Shown piece by piece: positions 24,701-39,700 of a DNA stretch of 64,000 nt (positions within the stretch are counted from its first letter, which is position 1; each line of letters begins with the position of its first letter). The notes below the pieces were generated by a model. The model ran no database searches. It was not told the DNA's origin and saw nothing but the letters and a program-made list of their open reading frames with translations. This stretch comes from Breviolum minutum Mf 1.05b.01 (Eukaryota > Sar > Dinophyceae > Suessiales > Symbiodiniaceae): the NCBI GenBank assembly GCA_000507305.1, contig DF239083.1:61713-125712 (forward strand). Reading direction: 5' to 3'. A program made the translations under genes and the position numbers.

Positions 24701-27700
24701 TCTATAGTACAGTACCATCTACATACTGTACAAAAACTAACATGAAAACATGAAGAAGTAAAGGAACATTGCGTAGAATATGTGGAATACAAATAAGCAC
24801 TGCAAATGCCGTCCAAAAGATACAAAGACTTTGATCAACACACAGCATCCACCCACTTTGAACGCATCAACCAAAGCTGCTCGTGGTACTTCTGCTCCCA
24901 CTTCACCTCCTGAGTTTCATGACTCGCTTAGTCCGTGCTCATTGAATCATTGGCATTGCGGCATGACATGTTGTTTTTGCATTGTTGATCCAGAACTAAA
25001 AGTCTCAACGAATGCAGATGCCGTGTATTATGTATAATATACATTCCACCAAAAAATCACCAAACATGATCATGAATTACAATCATTCTTGGAGATTCCC
25101 TCACATCAAAAAAAAAACATCCACACATATTCACACTATGTGGATATATACCTGTCATCAACGGCACCCAGAATCATTTCCACCTAGCACCAACAGCACC
25201 GAAACATCGAGCCGAGAGGCGTTTTCACTTTCTTGAGCTCGTTCTCGTTGTGCTGCATCCAACTTACTGGTGAGCTCATGATCTTTTTGTGTACATTCCT
25301 CACACTTCCAACGGCTGATGGGGAGTGTAAATTAAGTGATGTTTGGCATCTGCATTGAACAAAAGATGTTCGGAATTGGCTTAAACAACAAAAATGTACC
25401 TATATCATGTCATATGACCATATGATATCATAATTATATAATGTGTATTACCCCAGGCCACTAATATCGTATTGCATCACTTACGAAATGTCTAATTTCG
25501 TCCGTGCCAAGCATCATCATTTATCGGATACATACTATATTTTAAGCGATTAGATTACATTCAAAACAGCATCGACAGCATGACTCCACTCATCATTTCC
25601 AAAGATTTACCAAAAAAACAACAACCAACCAACCATTTTCCCCGTCATCCACCATCCATCTGCAACTTCCCCCTTTGCCCCCGATGTTTCCCATCGCCAA
25701 GGTACCCGCAAGGCGGCATCTAATTCTGCATCCTTCTTCTCCAGTTGGCCACGCAAGGAGTTCACCTCATGCGGGTTGAGCCCGGGCCGATTGGGTGACG
25801 GTTAAAGGAGGCCATGGGTTTTTCGAAGCACCTTGCATCTTCAAACACAGATTGGAAGATAGAGGTCAAACATGGTAAAAAAATATTTCAATCTCAAAGA
25901 TCAGACAAATGTATCATATCATATAAATGAAAAATGAATTCATACAGTAATCTATCTAGAAGCTCTTGAAAGTATTATTAGGAAGCAAAGTTAAAAAATA
26001 TTCGAAGTGGGAAGGTGTGAAATTAGCAGTGTGTCTGAAGATGTTGGTTTTCTGACAATCCATGTGAGCCAGGAAAAAAACCCTCTTACTTTCCATTGTA
26101 CTGGTTGTTTAATAGGGATCCTTATACAACAATAGGATGCAATAGGGGTGTTTATCATTGCTCATCTGCTTCCAAGTTGTTTGGGGCGGCCAAAAAACAC
26201 CACCAAGGGCGAATTTTCAAGTTCCAGATCTCCAATTTCTGAATAAAACCGATCAACCCAAAACCGATCAACCCAAAAAACACCATTTTTTGGACTATTT
26301 TGGATCTACCCCCAAAAAAACAGCTCAATTCGGAAACACGTTTAAATATTGGGGGCCTTTTAGGCAATAAAATGGCAACCAACCTTTCATAATTATAATT
26401 GAACAATTCCTCCAACTTCATCCAACCTCTTCAGCCCTCCTCTTGGGGCTCCGAACCTCGTTACCAAGATCTGAAACCTTGACCTCCAACTCCTCATGTG
26501 CCTGGAATGGGATTTGGACGGTGCCATGGTGCCATTTTGTATGGCGAAAAAATGATGAGGATTCCAAGATGTGAGTCATAGCCCATCTCTGAAATCATTT
26601 TTTGGAGTTTTGAGGAATTTGGGGAGATGTTTTTTTCTTTTTCTCAGGGGTTTTAACAGAAGGGCTGGACCCTAAACGCTGGGAAAACCTTGTTTTGGAA
26701 ACAAAATAAGTCACAAACAAAGAATTATATTGTGGGTTGTGGACGCCTGCTGAACATTAACATTCGTGGCAAAAGCATGAGTTGCAGAAACACCTGGACT
26801 TGTAGATAAACAAACTCGCCTTCAATTTCTCCTTGACAACCATCTCCTCTTCCTGGCCAAGGGTCAGTTCTTACCGTGATACCTACAGTTACAATATCTG
26901 ATGGGCCTTCAATAATATTCCATCACCAAAAAACATGTTCGCATCCTGAATCCTTGAGATTGGAAAGTTTCATCCTACTCATCCTTCAAATAGAAAGCTG
27001 TCACAGTGACAAAACAAAAAATCACTTAAATTCGCACATCACATCAACCAGAAATGATCCCATTCTTCATCAACATCCAACTACTTGTATCAACTACAGC
27101 TTTCGTTTCGAGGCGAGGTTGCGGTTGCAGTTGCACCTTGAGACTTCGAATCTCACCTTCAAGTTTGGTGATCTCTTCATTGGATTTCAAGGTGTCCGCC
27201 ACATGTTGCGCTTTCAACTCTTCTTCCTGGGTTTGGTGGTTGGCTCAGGAAACCTTGCAACCAAACATGTGGTGACTTCGACCAATGACCCGATCACAAA
27301 CATGGAAGGTGGTGGATAGGAACTGATGAACATGCACCATGTAACTCCATGTCACATCATATAACCTGTAAATTCCACTACTGCGTTCTATGGGGAGAGG
27401 GGTTGTTGGAAGTTCCTTTTGTTCATTCATTCTCCGGGGGTCTACTCTCCACTTCCAGGATTTTTACGGGGGATTTTGCAGGAGGCTTCGTAAGATTTTT
27501 CATGCTTGATCTTTAACAAATATCCTTCCCAACTGCCCATGCCAGCAAAGCAGATGCCATACCACTAACCATACCCATCCCATCAAGAAAACCAAACCCC
27601 GAAACCAGCAGCATATAGAATCGAGGATCGCCCTTTTTCTGTTCTTTGAGTTTTTCCTCAACTTCAGCGATTTGCTTTTGAAGCTCTGCATTCTTCCCTG

Positions 27701-30700
27701 GCAGACTTTCGGTTAGATAGTGAGGCTTTCTGACTGCAGGTCCATAATGACCACAAAATACAAATGATAAAAAAGGCACATGCCCTGCACACCCATGTGC
27801 CAACTTCCATTAATGCGAGCCTATGATTACTTTTCTACATGAAAGAGCTGTGAAACTTTCCTCATTGAGTTGCACCCTTCAACGTCGTGACATGTACTCC
27901 CAAATGCCAAAGTTTCCAAAACGAAGCTCCTAAGTTAAACCGTAGGAGGGTACCACCCCATACTCCTCCCGGCAAACGCCTGCAAGATGATCAGCAAACC
28001 TTAGCGCTGTGTAAGAAATTTGGGTGTTGGTTTCAACACATCTAAAAGTGCTGATCATTTAATGACATGATTTTTGGGAACACAGATGAAACACGCACCT
28101 AGTCATGAGATCTCACTATAGTGCAATAGGAAGATCTTTAGGCAATTGCCTTCCTCCCATATCTCTCATTGTCCATAGTGATCAAAGCTTAGATTCTTGT
28201 TACACCAATTGGATGTAATTACCTCCCAATCCAAACGTCATCCAACTACCAATTGAAGATTACAGTACGTGTTGTTGCTAAACCAAACATTCATAGTATG
28301 ATATAAAGTGTTCATCCACTGACCTTGCACATAAAATCACTACTTCATCTGACCCTCTGTCATGCTGGGATCCCATACGACTGCACCTGGGATGCAAACA
28401 CGTTCAAACACAGGAAACCATTTCATTTGGAAGACCTCCATTCTCTGTCCACCCCACAGAATCCAATCTTCCTCTAGGAGTGCCCAAGATAGCACCTCTA
28501 CACCACGACGGGGTCGACTAAAGGCACCACCATGTTCCTTCAAAGCCAAGTTTTCTTTGGCCATGGCAGCTATCTTCGCCTGACGCCGTCGTCCAGGAAA
28601 CGCCCGAAAAAACTGGCGACTCACAAACAGGAGGATAAACAAATAGAACAAGCGACCTGAAGGCATGATGTATTAAAGTGCTTGGAGACAAACCATCGGT
28701 TTTTTTCATACTGCTCTCCAGTGACCCTCCGGAAGCAACCTCCAACTTTCCGAGTGAAGGGCCTCAAGTTTTTCTGCTTTGGCTTCAAGGTCAAGATGTC
28801 GTTTCTTAGCTTCTTCTGCCTCCAGCTGTCACAAATGTATCTACGAAACGAGAAAGGAAGGCTTATTGATTCATTATTGATAGGCTGATGTACCGATGTC
28901 AATTAGACTAAGTGCGTTTCGGTTAAGTTACCCCTACTAAACCTCAATTTGCGTCAGTCGAACCTCCACTTTTTGTGCTTCCAACGTTGCTTTTCGCTCC
29001 TGATCATGGAAGATGGATTCCTAGTGGAGTTGACACTCGTGAAATTGGCGTCACAAACTTCCACAAAAACTGTCCTAAAACACCATTGCCATAACCCCCA
29101 AAAACAATCAGCTGAATGTTTTCGATTCATTTGTATTCAACTCCAACAGGCCTCAGCTGTGCTCATCAAGTCCTTGTAACCTTGGGTCCAAGGTGAGGCT
29201 GAAAAAGCAGTTGGACAAGGTGGAGAGATACGCAAACAATGGTGGAAAATGTATGCAATTTTTTGGGTCCTATCAATTTTGGAATGATCTTCCATGGTTT
29301 CTGTTTTACCACACTGGCAAAATGTATATCTTAAATACACACAAACACTGACATGAGCTCAATGCACAAGGTGACACAAGGAATGCCACAGAGTACGGAG
29401 CCGTGATGTGACCTACAATGCATATGGCATATCCAAGTTCCTCATAATTTAGGTACGCATATCTATCAGGCTAACCTGTACATACATACAATTATATTCT
29501 ATTATGATACTGTCTCTTTCTCTATATGAGTATATAATTATATCGTATATTATATTCGCCTTCTTTTGAATCTGTATGAAGAGCCATCATTGATAAAACC
29601 TTTTGGTAAGTACAGGATGCTTGGTGTGTTTTGTTGTTAACCTTTTTCTTCAGTCTGGGATCCCCCCTACGCTGCTCACAAAGCTCCAGTTGTTTCTTTG
29701 TCAGCGCTTCGCTCTCTTTGTGTTGCTCCTGATTCGCCGCTTGTCAGCCATGATTCGCAAGTCGCAAACTTGGTAGAAGCCTATTCTATTAGCATAGCTA
29801 CTGTTTATGGAAGAAATCCTGTACCACTTGGGATGTATAAAACCCTGTTAGTAATGGGGTACACTGCCAACCTCAACTGGTTAGCAGGATTTCTTCCATC
29901 AACAGTATGTAGCCGCCTATATGCATGGATTCTAAGGAGGATAAACCAATAACCTGAACCTGTCATCAGGGGTTAACAGCCCATCTGATCACGTTGATGC
30001 TGACGACTTAGGAAACAAGACCATGTCTGATAAATGTCGTGAACAGTGAAGCTGCAGGAATCAAGATATTTGTCCATCTTCTTCCATCTTTTTCTCTCTT
30101 GGAAACATTGGACCCCAATATTGTGGGGACATCAACAACTTCAACCTAGCAACTCAGAATCCCATCTTTGAATGGTCCATAAGCCACAAGTGATATGACT
30201 TCACAACACACTCCGCATTCGTCCTCCAGTTGTTTCTTCATGTCCTCCTTTGCCTTGCTCTCACACTCCATCCTGCTCACACGAAAAAGGGCACATCTGC
30301 TGTTCTATTTCATTCAATAGCGTCGAACCGCTACCCTTATGAAATCAATCAACCAACCAACTTGCAACTCGTTTTTTCATAATTCAATTATGGGTTTATC
30401 TCAAATTTTCTCAACATCACTGCAGCGTCCCCCATCTTGGTACCAGTAGAAACAAAGAATGCATTCCTCGGAAAGCAACCTGAGTTCGTTAGGAAGACTG
30501 GTCAAAGCAAGTCCGTCAACAATCTTAGCCAAACAGGCCTTGCTTGCAGTTGAACAATTTGCTCATGCAACCTCAGCTGGAAGCTTCTGCCATCTTCTGC
30601 TTTTAGGCAATTTTGGGATGGGGAACAGTCCCCAAGGATGTACTACCTGTACTTTGGATTCCTGCTATATTCATGTGCGATTACATGTCATAAATCATGA

Positions 30701-33700
30701 TACTGCAAATGTCAGTGAAAGGAGGTGAAAATGTCAAATATATGGATCATATATATAGATATTTCAAGCTTTTCAAAACCTTCCACGCATCACGGATCCC
30801 CTGAGGGCCAGGGCTTGCTGTTTTCCTGCAGGAAAGTTTCGCAGGTCACTTCCCATCCAAGCACCTTCGAGGACTGTTTCGAAAAGAACTTGATGGAGTT
30901 GACACCAACACTTTGCAGTTGTTACTTGGTTTCACTCTACAAATCATGTGTATATATAATATACATATACAACATATATTTGCTATGGTTTTTATCATCA
31001 TCAAATCAATATCAAGATATATCAAGATATATCAAGATATATCAACATTATGATGATGATCACCCACCACCATCATCATCATCATCATCATCATCACCAC
31101 CTCCACCTATGAACTGTTGTCCCCAAACCTTGGTCTTTTGTCCATTCAACTCCGCTTCGAAACTGCCTCGGATGATTTCCATTCGGTTCGAGATCTGAAA
31201 AAGTTAGCGGAAATTCCCGAAATGAAAACGTAGATTCACCTCCAATCTAACCGTCATTTTGTGGGTTGGTTTTTGGTGTATTAGTTACGATATATGGTTT
31301 GTATGTTCAGGTGATACAAACGATACGACTGTAATTACAGATTTTGGATATTTGAATATTTGATACTCAATTATCTCAATTAGTTTACAACGTACTCACA
31401 CCTTATCGATTAAAAGGTGGCTCATCTAAAACCTACCCCGGTGGATTTTCCCAACCATTTTCCCTCTTTTTCCTGTTCAAAACTTCCATTTTTCGTTGGG
31501 GACCCGTAACTCTTCTCACGCTTGGCTTGATGTACTTCGGCTTGAAGTTCTTTCGCTCGAATCTCCTGGAGGAAAACCAACGGAGACCAAAAATCCCATC
31601 AAGTCAACACCGTTCAACACAATGGTTTTCTTTAAAACACAAACTCAAGTGGAAGAATGTTTAAACATATCATAGTACCCTGGGGATCCACATCCTTTCT
31701 CTGCAAAGACTTGGGAAAACACTGGAAGAGAGAGAACTTGGGCCCAGATTTGTGACAGAATGCGCCTAGCTTTCCAAGGCAGCTCTCTACTAATTCTGGC
31801 TCAACACACCCTCTTCAAGTTGCAATAATACTGTTGTTAGTGTAATTCAAGACCTATTGTATACCATTAAATGTTGTAATATACAACATATCAGCCCCCG
31901 ATGATATGAATCGATCTATGAACCAAAATTGGGTGTTTATCTCCCTTATATATATTGCAATTAATTTGCACCAGCTTTGATGGGATTGCTGCGTGGTGCT
32001 TGTTGGAAGTCCAAAGGTGCCACCCCCCTGCCCATTGTTGCACTCACCGCGCCAAGTGCTGCATTGTTATCTCTGTGTGTGATTGTGTGCACATACCTCA
32101 AAGACTTGGCTCAGCTTTCCTGGTCCGGCCTGGGAACATGGAGCGTCGGTCGTGTGTGGTTTGGTCAATAGCTGATGATGGCGCCCGACATATCACCTCT
32201 CCAATGCGGTTCAAAGCAAATGTTTCTTGACTAATTGGTACCAAGTGTTCAGATCATGTTCTGGGATGTGTTTTTTATATAAATACATATCACTAATCCC
32301 ATGCTTTGAATCAGGTCAACGCACAATTGGTGCATGATGGGTTGACCAGCTTCATCAGTCGCTACACCCCGGGAGTGATGGACACTGATGTGACTTTGCC
32401 AAATAAAGTGATTAAGCCAAAAAAATCCGAGAACATCAAATCACCGGTGAACACACACACACACACATCACTCCAAGGACAGGCAAGTGGCCGACTGGGA
32501 TCGTCCAGTGGATCATTCCACAGTTCCTTTGCTGACCTATATATAATTACCTTATAAATTATAAGATCCAAAACTTGTAGTCTTCAGGATGCACCTTGCC
32601 CCAAACTTTAAACCCCCAAGTCAAGGGAACTGGATGCCTGTAACTTGGTAAGTTTAGTTGAACAGAGTATGCATTCCAAGTATGTCCTCTCAGCTTCAAC
32701 GGTCCTAGGTCTATGAGGAAGATGTGACCCGGAATTACTACTTGCTGCAGGAGCTGCTGATTGCTCTCAAGCCGGTGCTCAAGCAATCAGAGTTACCATG
32801 GTTGAGAGATTTCGAGGTTACTAGGCTCTTAAGCTTACTTCATGAGAATTGTGGATCTGGATAAGTGCAAAAAAAATACTTGTGCAACTATGAATATATG
32901 CATACATAAACCAAATTCTTGAACTTTAATCTAAATTCTGATGCAATATGAAACATGAAGCTATCCGCCCACAGAGTTCTGAGGCTGGTTTCCTTATGAC
33001 TACTTTGACCTGCAACTGGCATCACCATCTCTACAAGATCCGGGGTGGGAAACGTCAAATAAGGGAATCTCAGAATGCAATTGTTAGCTCGAGTCCCATC
33101 GACCCGCACATTATAATATATATATATACATAATATGTGTGTGTTTTTTTTTCTAAGATGGTTTTCTCCTCGGACCTGCCCTTTTGCCCAAACTACCAGA
33201 TGAGCCCAGGACTGGGCCAATGTTGAGGCAACCAGAGCACGTTCTTTGCTTCGCTGCCTGATGACATTGGCAAAGAGAACTCCTATGAGCAGGTCAGGGG
33301 AACATCGACATAGTCTAAGAATTAATAACCCCCATTGTGGTCATGCAGGACTTTTCATTTGGAATTCATTCCAATATTTCCAATGCATAATCTTGAGGGG
33401 GCTTCACTTTTTCCACAGGAGCCCCAAAATGAGACTGCTCAAGAGTCTCTACTTGCAATTGGTGGAGGCTGAGGCTAGAATTTTTAGAAATGCTTAGAGC
33501 CAACATAAGAGAATGGAAGTACATCACATTGCTCAGTCATGGCCAGGATATATCGGGCAACAATAATGACGACAATACTGATGCAGTGGAGAATGAGGCT
33601 GTCTTGGCAAACATGTATTGCTGTTTCTCATGGGTACCGGTTCCAAGTACCACTGATTGTTTTGTTGCCCACAAACTTGCAAATAAAATCATAGAGTGGC

Positions 33701-36700
33701 ATGTTTGAAAGTGATTAATTTGCTGATATGCATTGTGATATCAAATTTAAAAATAATGGTTTCCACTGCAAGGTGCAGGAACCTGGCCAAGTGCTTGTCG
33801 TTGATCTTGATGAAGAACCAATTTTGGGAGATGGAGATGTTTGGGTCTAAGTTGGAGATTTAACTTACTTGTTGAAAAAATATAATGATATCGATAGTCA
33901 CATTTCTTTGCTCTGAGGAGCTGAGCAGCTACATGCCTGTGGAATTGATCGAGATTAAGGAGAGACTTTGACAACCCAATTCATGATCATACTCAAAAGT
34001 TATAATGTATGTATATATATATACATAAATATATCTATCTATCTATGCTTTTCTCTACCCGGGTTCCTCATTGTTCCCAGCTACCTTGTCAGGATGAACC
34101 TGCCGAACCAGAGCTCAGACAAGATTCAGAGGCCTCGCCAACAAAGGTGCAGATCCGTACCAAATGGATCAACTGCCATTAAAAAAAACATTTGGATAGT
34201 GAACTGGTGGTTTTGTTTAGTTGTTGCCGACACAACAGCACAGGGTGGTGATCATCCTGATGGTTCAACGGCTTACGTGTTTCACTTAGCACCGCGTCAA
34301 ATTATTTGATCGGAAGTGTATACTTCAGCCCCAAGATTTTACCCAAAGTGTATTAATCCATATATGGGGATAGGATTTTGCTGTCCTTTTCCTAGGTTGG
34401 TGGTGGAGATGGCAATACTCCCATTCAACAGGTGGGACCTGGTAAGGTAAAGTCTATTAAACCATCACATCATCATTGGCTAGGCTGAGGATGTACCTAT
34501 GGAAGAGGCACACCACAACCAATATATGCGGCATCAAAACCGTTTGCATGTTTTGATAATGAAATTACAAGATCAACATGGCACCCGAATAGGAACAAGT
34601 GGCTCCTGTAGAACCACCTGGTGAAGCAAAGGCACTGCAGCACTGCTTTAGTTTAAAGTTCAAACATGATCAGCTAGCTGTTAGGGCCTCCCACTCATCA
34701 ACCTCGTCGCATTCAGGAATCGGATGTGCCTGCCAATGGCGCAGATCAAAATGTGGTCACTGAGGCTGGTCAGGGGCTGGGCTGTTTTATCCCCGAAATG
34801 TGTATCCCCGAATGTGTAAGCCACGTCTTCCCATATCCAGGTGGTGTATCAAATTCCGAATCTTTTAAAGGCCAGGTCTATATATGTATATATATACATA
34901 TATATATATTTATTCATTTGTATATTGATATATATATATATATATAAACACGTATACGTAATATTTCTGAGCTTTGTGGCAGGCCCTTCCAGTGGCAGAA
35001 AACCCGGATCTAGCTGAGGTGGGTAGGTGTGTGGGTACATATGGCTGTTTTTTCAGAATCCAGATTAGATTGGGGATTCCTGAGTGTATACATTTGGTGT
35101 TCCAGACTCTGCCGTGGAATCCTGCCGAGACTACAGCGGCAACCGGAACTGAGGAGGCTATGGTGGCTAGCGTTGCAATTTCTAGAACTGTACAAAATCT
35201 ATACATATACATATATGTCTCGACTTTGTTTTCCAGTCCTGCAATCAGCTGTAAAGTTTTGGAAGTCCAGTTCAATTTCAATGTGCAACAAGGTCTGCAA
35301 GCATCCAGACTTTGTTCCCTTCAAAGTGCGACTACATAATTATTTTCAAAGATGGCCAGGTGCATTGAAGGCCGGAAAATCATAATTTGATTATAAAATT
35401 ACCTTCGTCTCATATGTAAATATATTGTATATATATATATGTATACATCGTGCCCTCGACTTTGGCGGACAACAGGCGCCCAAGCCGCCAGTTGAGACAG
35501 CAGCTTCTGGTGAACAAGCAAAGGCCGCTGCTATCCGTGTGTAGTGCGATATAGCTATAGATAAATGATATAAAGAATAGTTCTTTTGTGAAATCATGGT
35601 CGCAGGAAGAGAAGAAGCTTCCTGAAGATTTGGCTGAGCAACAAGCCAAGCTTAGGAAAGAGAAGAAAGAGGTCATAGATGTACAGTTCAGTTGCCATTG
35701 TGTTATGGTTACACGTGTGTAGTGCTGAGTGAACATGCCGTATGGATCCAAGTATTTTCTGAGGAGGGTTTATGTCATCAAAAAATTCACTATTTGATCT
35801 GATCAGAAAATACTTTGATCCGAAGGGCTTATGTGTAATATGTGTACAATTTATGAACTCCATGCAGGAAGAAGAACGGGCTGCTTTGGAGAAAGCAGAA
35901 AAGAAAAAACAAACGCAAGAAGCCAAAGCAGCTGCCAAAAGGCAACCCAGAAAACCAAGGGGTCGACCAAGTCAGGTAAAGGTAGTAACACCAGAAAAGG
36001 CGTCGCCAAAATCAAAGGCAAAAGCGAAGGCAGGTGCAAAGGCAAAAGCTTCCCCCAAGAAAAAAACACGAAACACAGCTGCAAAGGCAAGTCCAAAAGC
36101 TAAGGCGAAGGGGAAAGCGAAGGCTAAGGCAAGTCCAAAAGCTAAGGCAAAAGCTTCCCCCAAGAAACCATCTGAAGGGAGGGTTTGAAGATGAGAAACC
36201 AGATGGGACCCCGAGGCTTAGGGAGAATAGAACTAGTAGCAGCAGCGCTGCAGCCAAAGCCAAAAGGAAGGAACGTGCAGAGCGGGTCTTTGCAAATTTG
36301 CGTGGGGAGTCTCTTCCTGGGTTTGTACTTCCAAAGGAGCTTGGGGGGAGGATCAGTTTTACTCAAACAGACGCCACGAAGGAGGGGGCCTCCATTGGAG
36401 TGGTGTTGTATTCGGAATCGTTTTACATCACGAAGCCAGCCCCCCCAGCATCATGGCCATCTACTTGCAATTTCCTGAAGGCGAGATTGTGTTGCATTCG
36501 AAATCCCTTTTTGAAATATATATATATATAATATTTTTATGCCATCAGTTTTCCACCGTCAGGTTGATGGAAAAGGAGGGGTTACTATTCCATGGTCGAC
36601 TTCGATTCAATCAGCCTGGGAGCATGCCAAGACTATTGCTGCATGGGGACATGTCGACTGATATGATTCGATAGCAGGATTGGGTGTTGCACTTCCACAT

Positions 36701-39700
36701 GTTAGTTTTAATTTGCACAAACATGCACTTTTTGGGGGCAGGACTTATGGTTCCATGATGCTCATCTGACCTGCAGTTGAGCTAAGCTAATCTTCTCAGG
36801 CTTAGCTTTCTTTAGAGCTACCTGTGGGAAATTTTGGGGCGCCAATTCAACTGCACTCTGAGGACATATATAAATATAAATAGTACTTGTATAATTGAAT
36901 ATATATATATATATCTGTTTTTTCTGGATGTTTTCTAGATTTAATTTATTCGCCTACTGAGTCAAAACAAATCACAAGACCAATCCAGTTGTGCAGTTGC
37001 CATGTGTACACTGAAATGTGTGCATGCATTTTGTGTGTGATGTAGGTGTGCATGAACTCCAACTTGGTGGGTAGATGTGGAAAGCCCTGTATCATATGAC
37101 ATGTTAAGGGGCGTCTTCACACCCCAGCCTTGTGATTTCGCACATGCTTACCAAATCCAGTTCAAGTCGTGCTGACCGGTTGAAAACAAAATGACGTCGC
37201 TGCTGAGAACGATAATACATATGTACTGTATATATATATATATCATGGCAAGCCAGTCCAGTTATTGAAAGCTGATTTATTTTGCATGAGCTATATATGC
37301 ATCCCCTTGACCCCGAACTTGCCTGCTCCATCCAATCACCAACGCAGGTCAATCCTCCGTAAGCCGACCTTTGGATGATCAAGCTACTGCTACTTCAGGT
37401 GAGATTGGTGAGTTGTTTGGGATTGGAAGGTGAAACAGAGTCAGGATTTGTGCTCTCAAAATTAGTGTGGGGTTTTCTGTTTGCCTCTTGTGATGTAGTT
37501 GTGATTACATCTTATGATCTGGATAATTCAAAATAATACAGTTGTAGCTGTACCTTCAACCATAATATAGTGAGAGCAATGTCCCAAGTGTAAACTCAAA
37601 TATTTACAACTTGTGTGAATTTGTGCCAGGTGCGGTCCAGAAAACCAACATCAAGGGAAAGTTTGGTGGACTGAGAGGTGCCACCTCTCTCCTTGCTGGG
37701 GTGATGGGTTCTTTTGGGGTCCTTGTACTCGACCTGTCACATTCCAACATATATTGGGACATACGCCAATCACAAAGAAACATGGATTCATGGTATGTAC
37801 CATGTAGATATATACGCATTATGTCCATATTTGAGGTGGTACTGATGGCAAGTTGTATTGCATACATATGAGCTGTACTACTGGCTTGCAACATGGTGCT
37901 TCTTCCCAGAAGACCTACGGCTCGAGTGGCATAATTATCTCTTCCATATCATCTAATAATATATATGTATATATATATAGAATATTAATATTATATATGT
38001 AGATATATGGAAACATAGCTCCAATTACAGCACGATCATAATATTGAGATTGACTCTGCCATCGATTCTGTCGCCATGGTCCGTGATTTGATTTCTCTAC
38101 GCTTAAGCAGGCTGCAGGCATGTTCTTTGCTCGCCATGGGGGCCCCACCCATGCTGCCTTATGGCTGCATTCTATAATTTAAGATGTACACATGTGAACC
38201 TTTATCCCTACATAATGCCTATTTGGACATGTTTTAATATTATATATATAATATGTAAATATAAATATATATATATATATATATATTTGAAAATTTATCT
38301 TTCACCTTGCCCACACTCAATTTCCAGTGACATCTGAGGATTCACCTGATCGATATGGTCTCTGCATTGGCGGAGCCTCACGGAATCCATCGGGACTGGG
38401 ATTTTGAGTCAAGATTCGCAGTTGGGTAGCTGCATGTGTTGTTGGCTTGGATGAATAGTCCATCCCTCTGATTTCCAACCCTTGAGCTTGTTGTTGGATT
38501 AAAACTAACGTATATTTTTTAGGGATTATAGGGTATTTACTACTTGGGAATCTGCACCGCCCACTTCCAGGATCTATATGCTGTGGAATATTTTTCGGGA
38601 ACTACTGAATCCATTGTCAAGGGATTCAGCCGCACCCCGAGAGCACATGTTTTGATGTTTAAATTTGAATGCCTGTTCATGCACAGTTGTTCTTTTCCAC
38701 ACTAAGGGGATTTGAACCTTTGTGCGATTCTTGCCTCAAATATTTGATTCACACCCAGTGTTCTTTCACGATTTAATTGTATAATTTCATACTTCCTTAT
38801 GAAAACCTGCTTCGACCTAGGCAGGGTACGGATCTTGTAACTGATGGGTATGTCCACGATCTTCGCACTGATGTTGGCTTCATCTATGCATTAAGACAAC
38901 TCCTACGACTCAAGGAAGGATCCTTAGCCTATTTTGCATTGCCATGCAATAGTTTTGGATTCATGTCGTTTGCCACCCACCAACGTACTGTTTGGCAACC
39001 GTTTGGCAACATACAATATTTGTTTGTATGCCTGGGAAATGTTCTTGGAACACGGATGGTCTTATTGATGATGGTAGCTGCATGTCGTGGTGTGCATTAT
39101 TTTATTGAGAACCCTGAAAACTCAGCGGTGCGTTTTTTCCCGTACCTGGTGCATTTGATGTCGATCAAGCAACTCCTGCCGAATCGAACACGATGGTGCC
39201 CTATCATGTTGTAATGCACATCTTGTGGATCCAAATATGAAATTCCAATAGTACAAATATATAATTAATTCAAACCCCAAAGCTTGAGGTTTTGATAAAT
39301 AAATTGGAATTTCATATTTGGATCCGTTGGGTGTGATTACCTTGCTTAGAGAAATGTACATTAATTCATATATGAAAGTATCCATGCCCTGAAAACTTAC
39401 CATCCAAACAGGTACATGGGTTATTTCGGTGGATGGTCAGTGAAACCTCAGCTTGGAATGGGAAATTGGAAGCCTGGTTTGCACAAATTTCACACATACT
39501 GGTATTGTTTAATTTGATCAATTGAAGTGTATATAGATTTGTTTGTTTGTCCATGTTCGCATCTAAGTCCATGGATGGGACGACTGAATCGACCTTTAAC
39601 GGCGGCCCGTCGCTACCATATCCGTATGCTGGCCTCTATGCAAAAAAAAGAAAATGACGAAGAAATCTGTGGGTAAGAAGTCGACAAAGACCTCGGTGTT

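Noticed and set aside
26876..27319. 147-codon plus-strand open frame
   Set aside because: It overlaps the strong minus-strand coiled-coil exon 27098-27226, has no splice context of its own, and its composition is that of a shadow frame.
32888..33220. 110-codon minus-strand frame inside the plus-gene region as evidence of minus-gene exons
   Set aside because: No coiled-coil composition and no matching splice sites. It overlaps plus-strand candidate coding sequence.
34726..35040. Open frames ending in IYIYIYI stretches
   Set aside because: They are read-through into (AT)n intron tracts.
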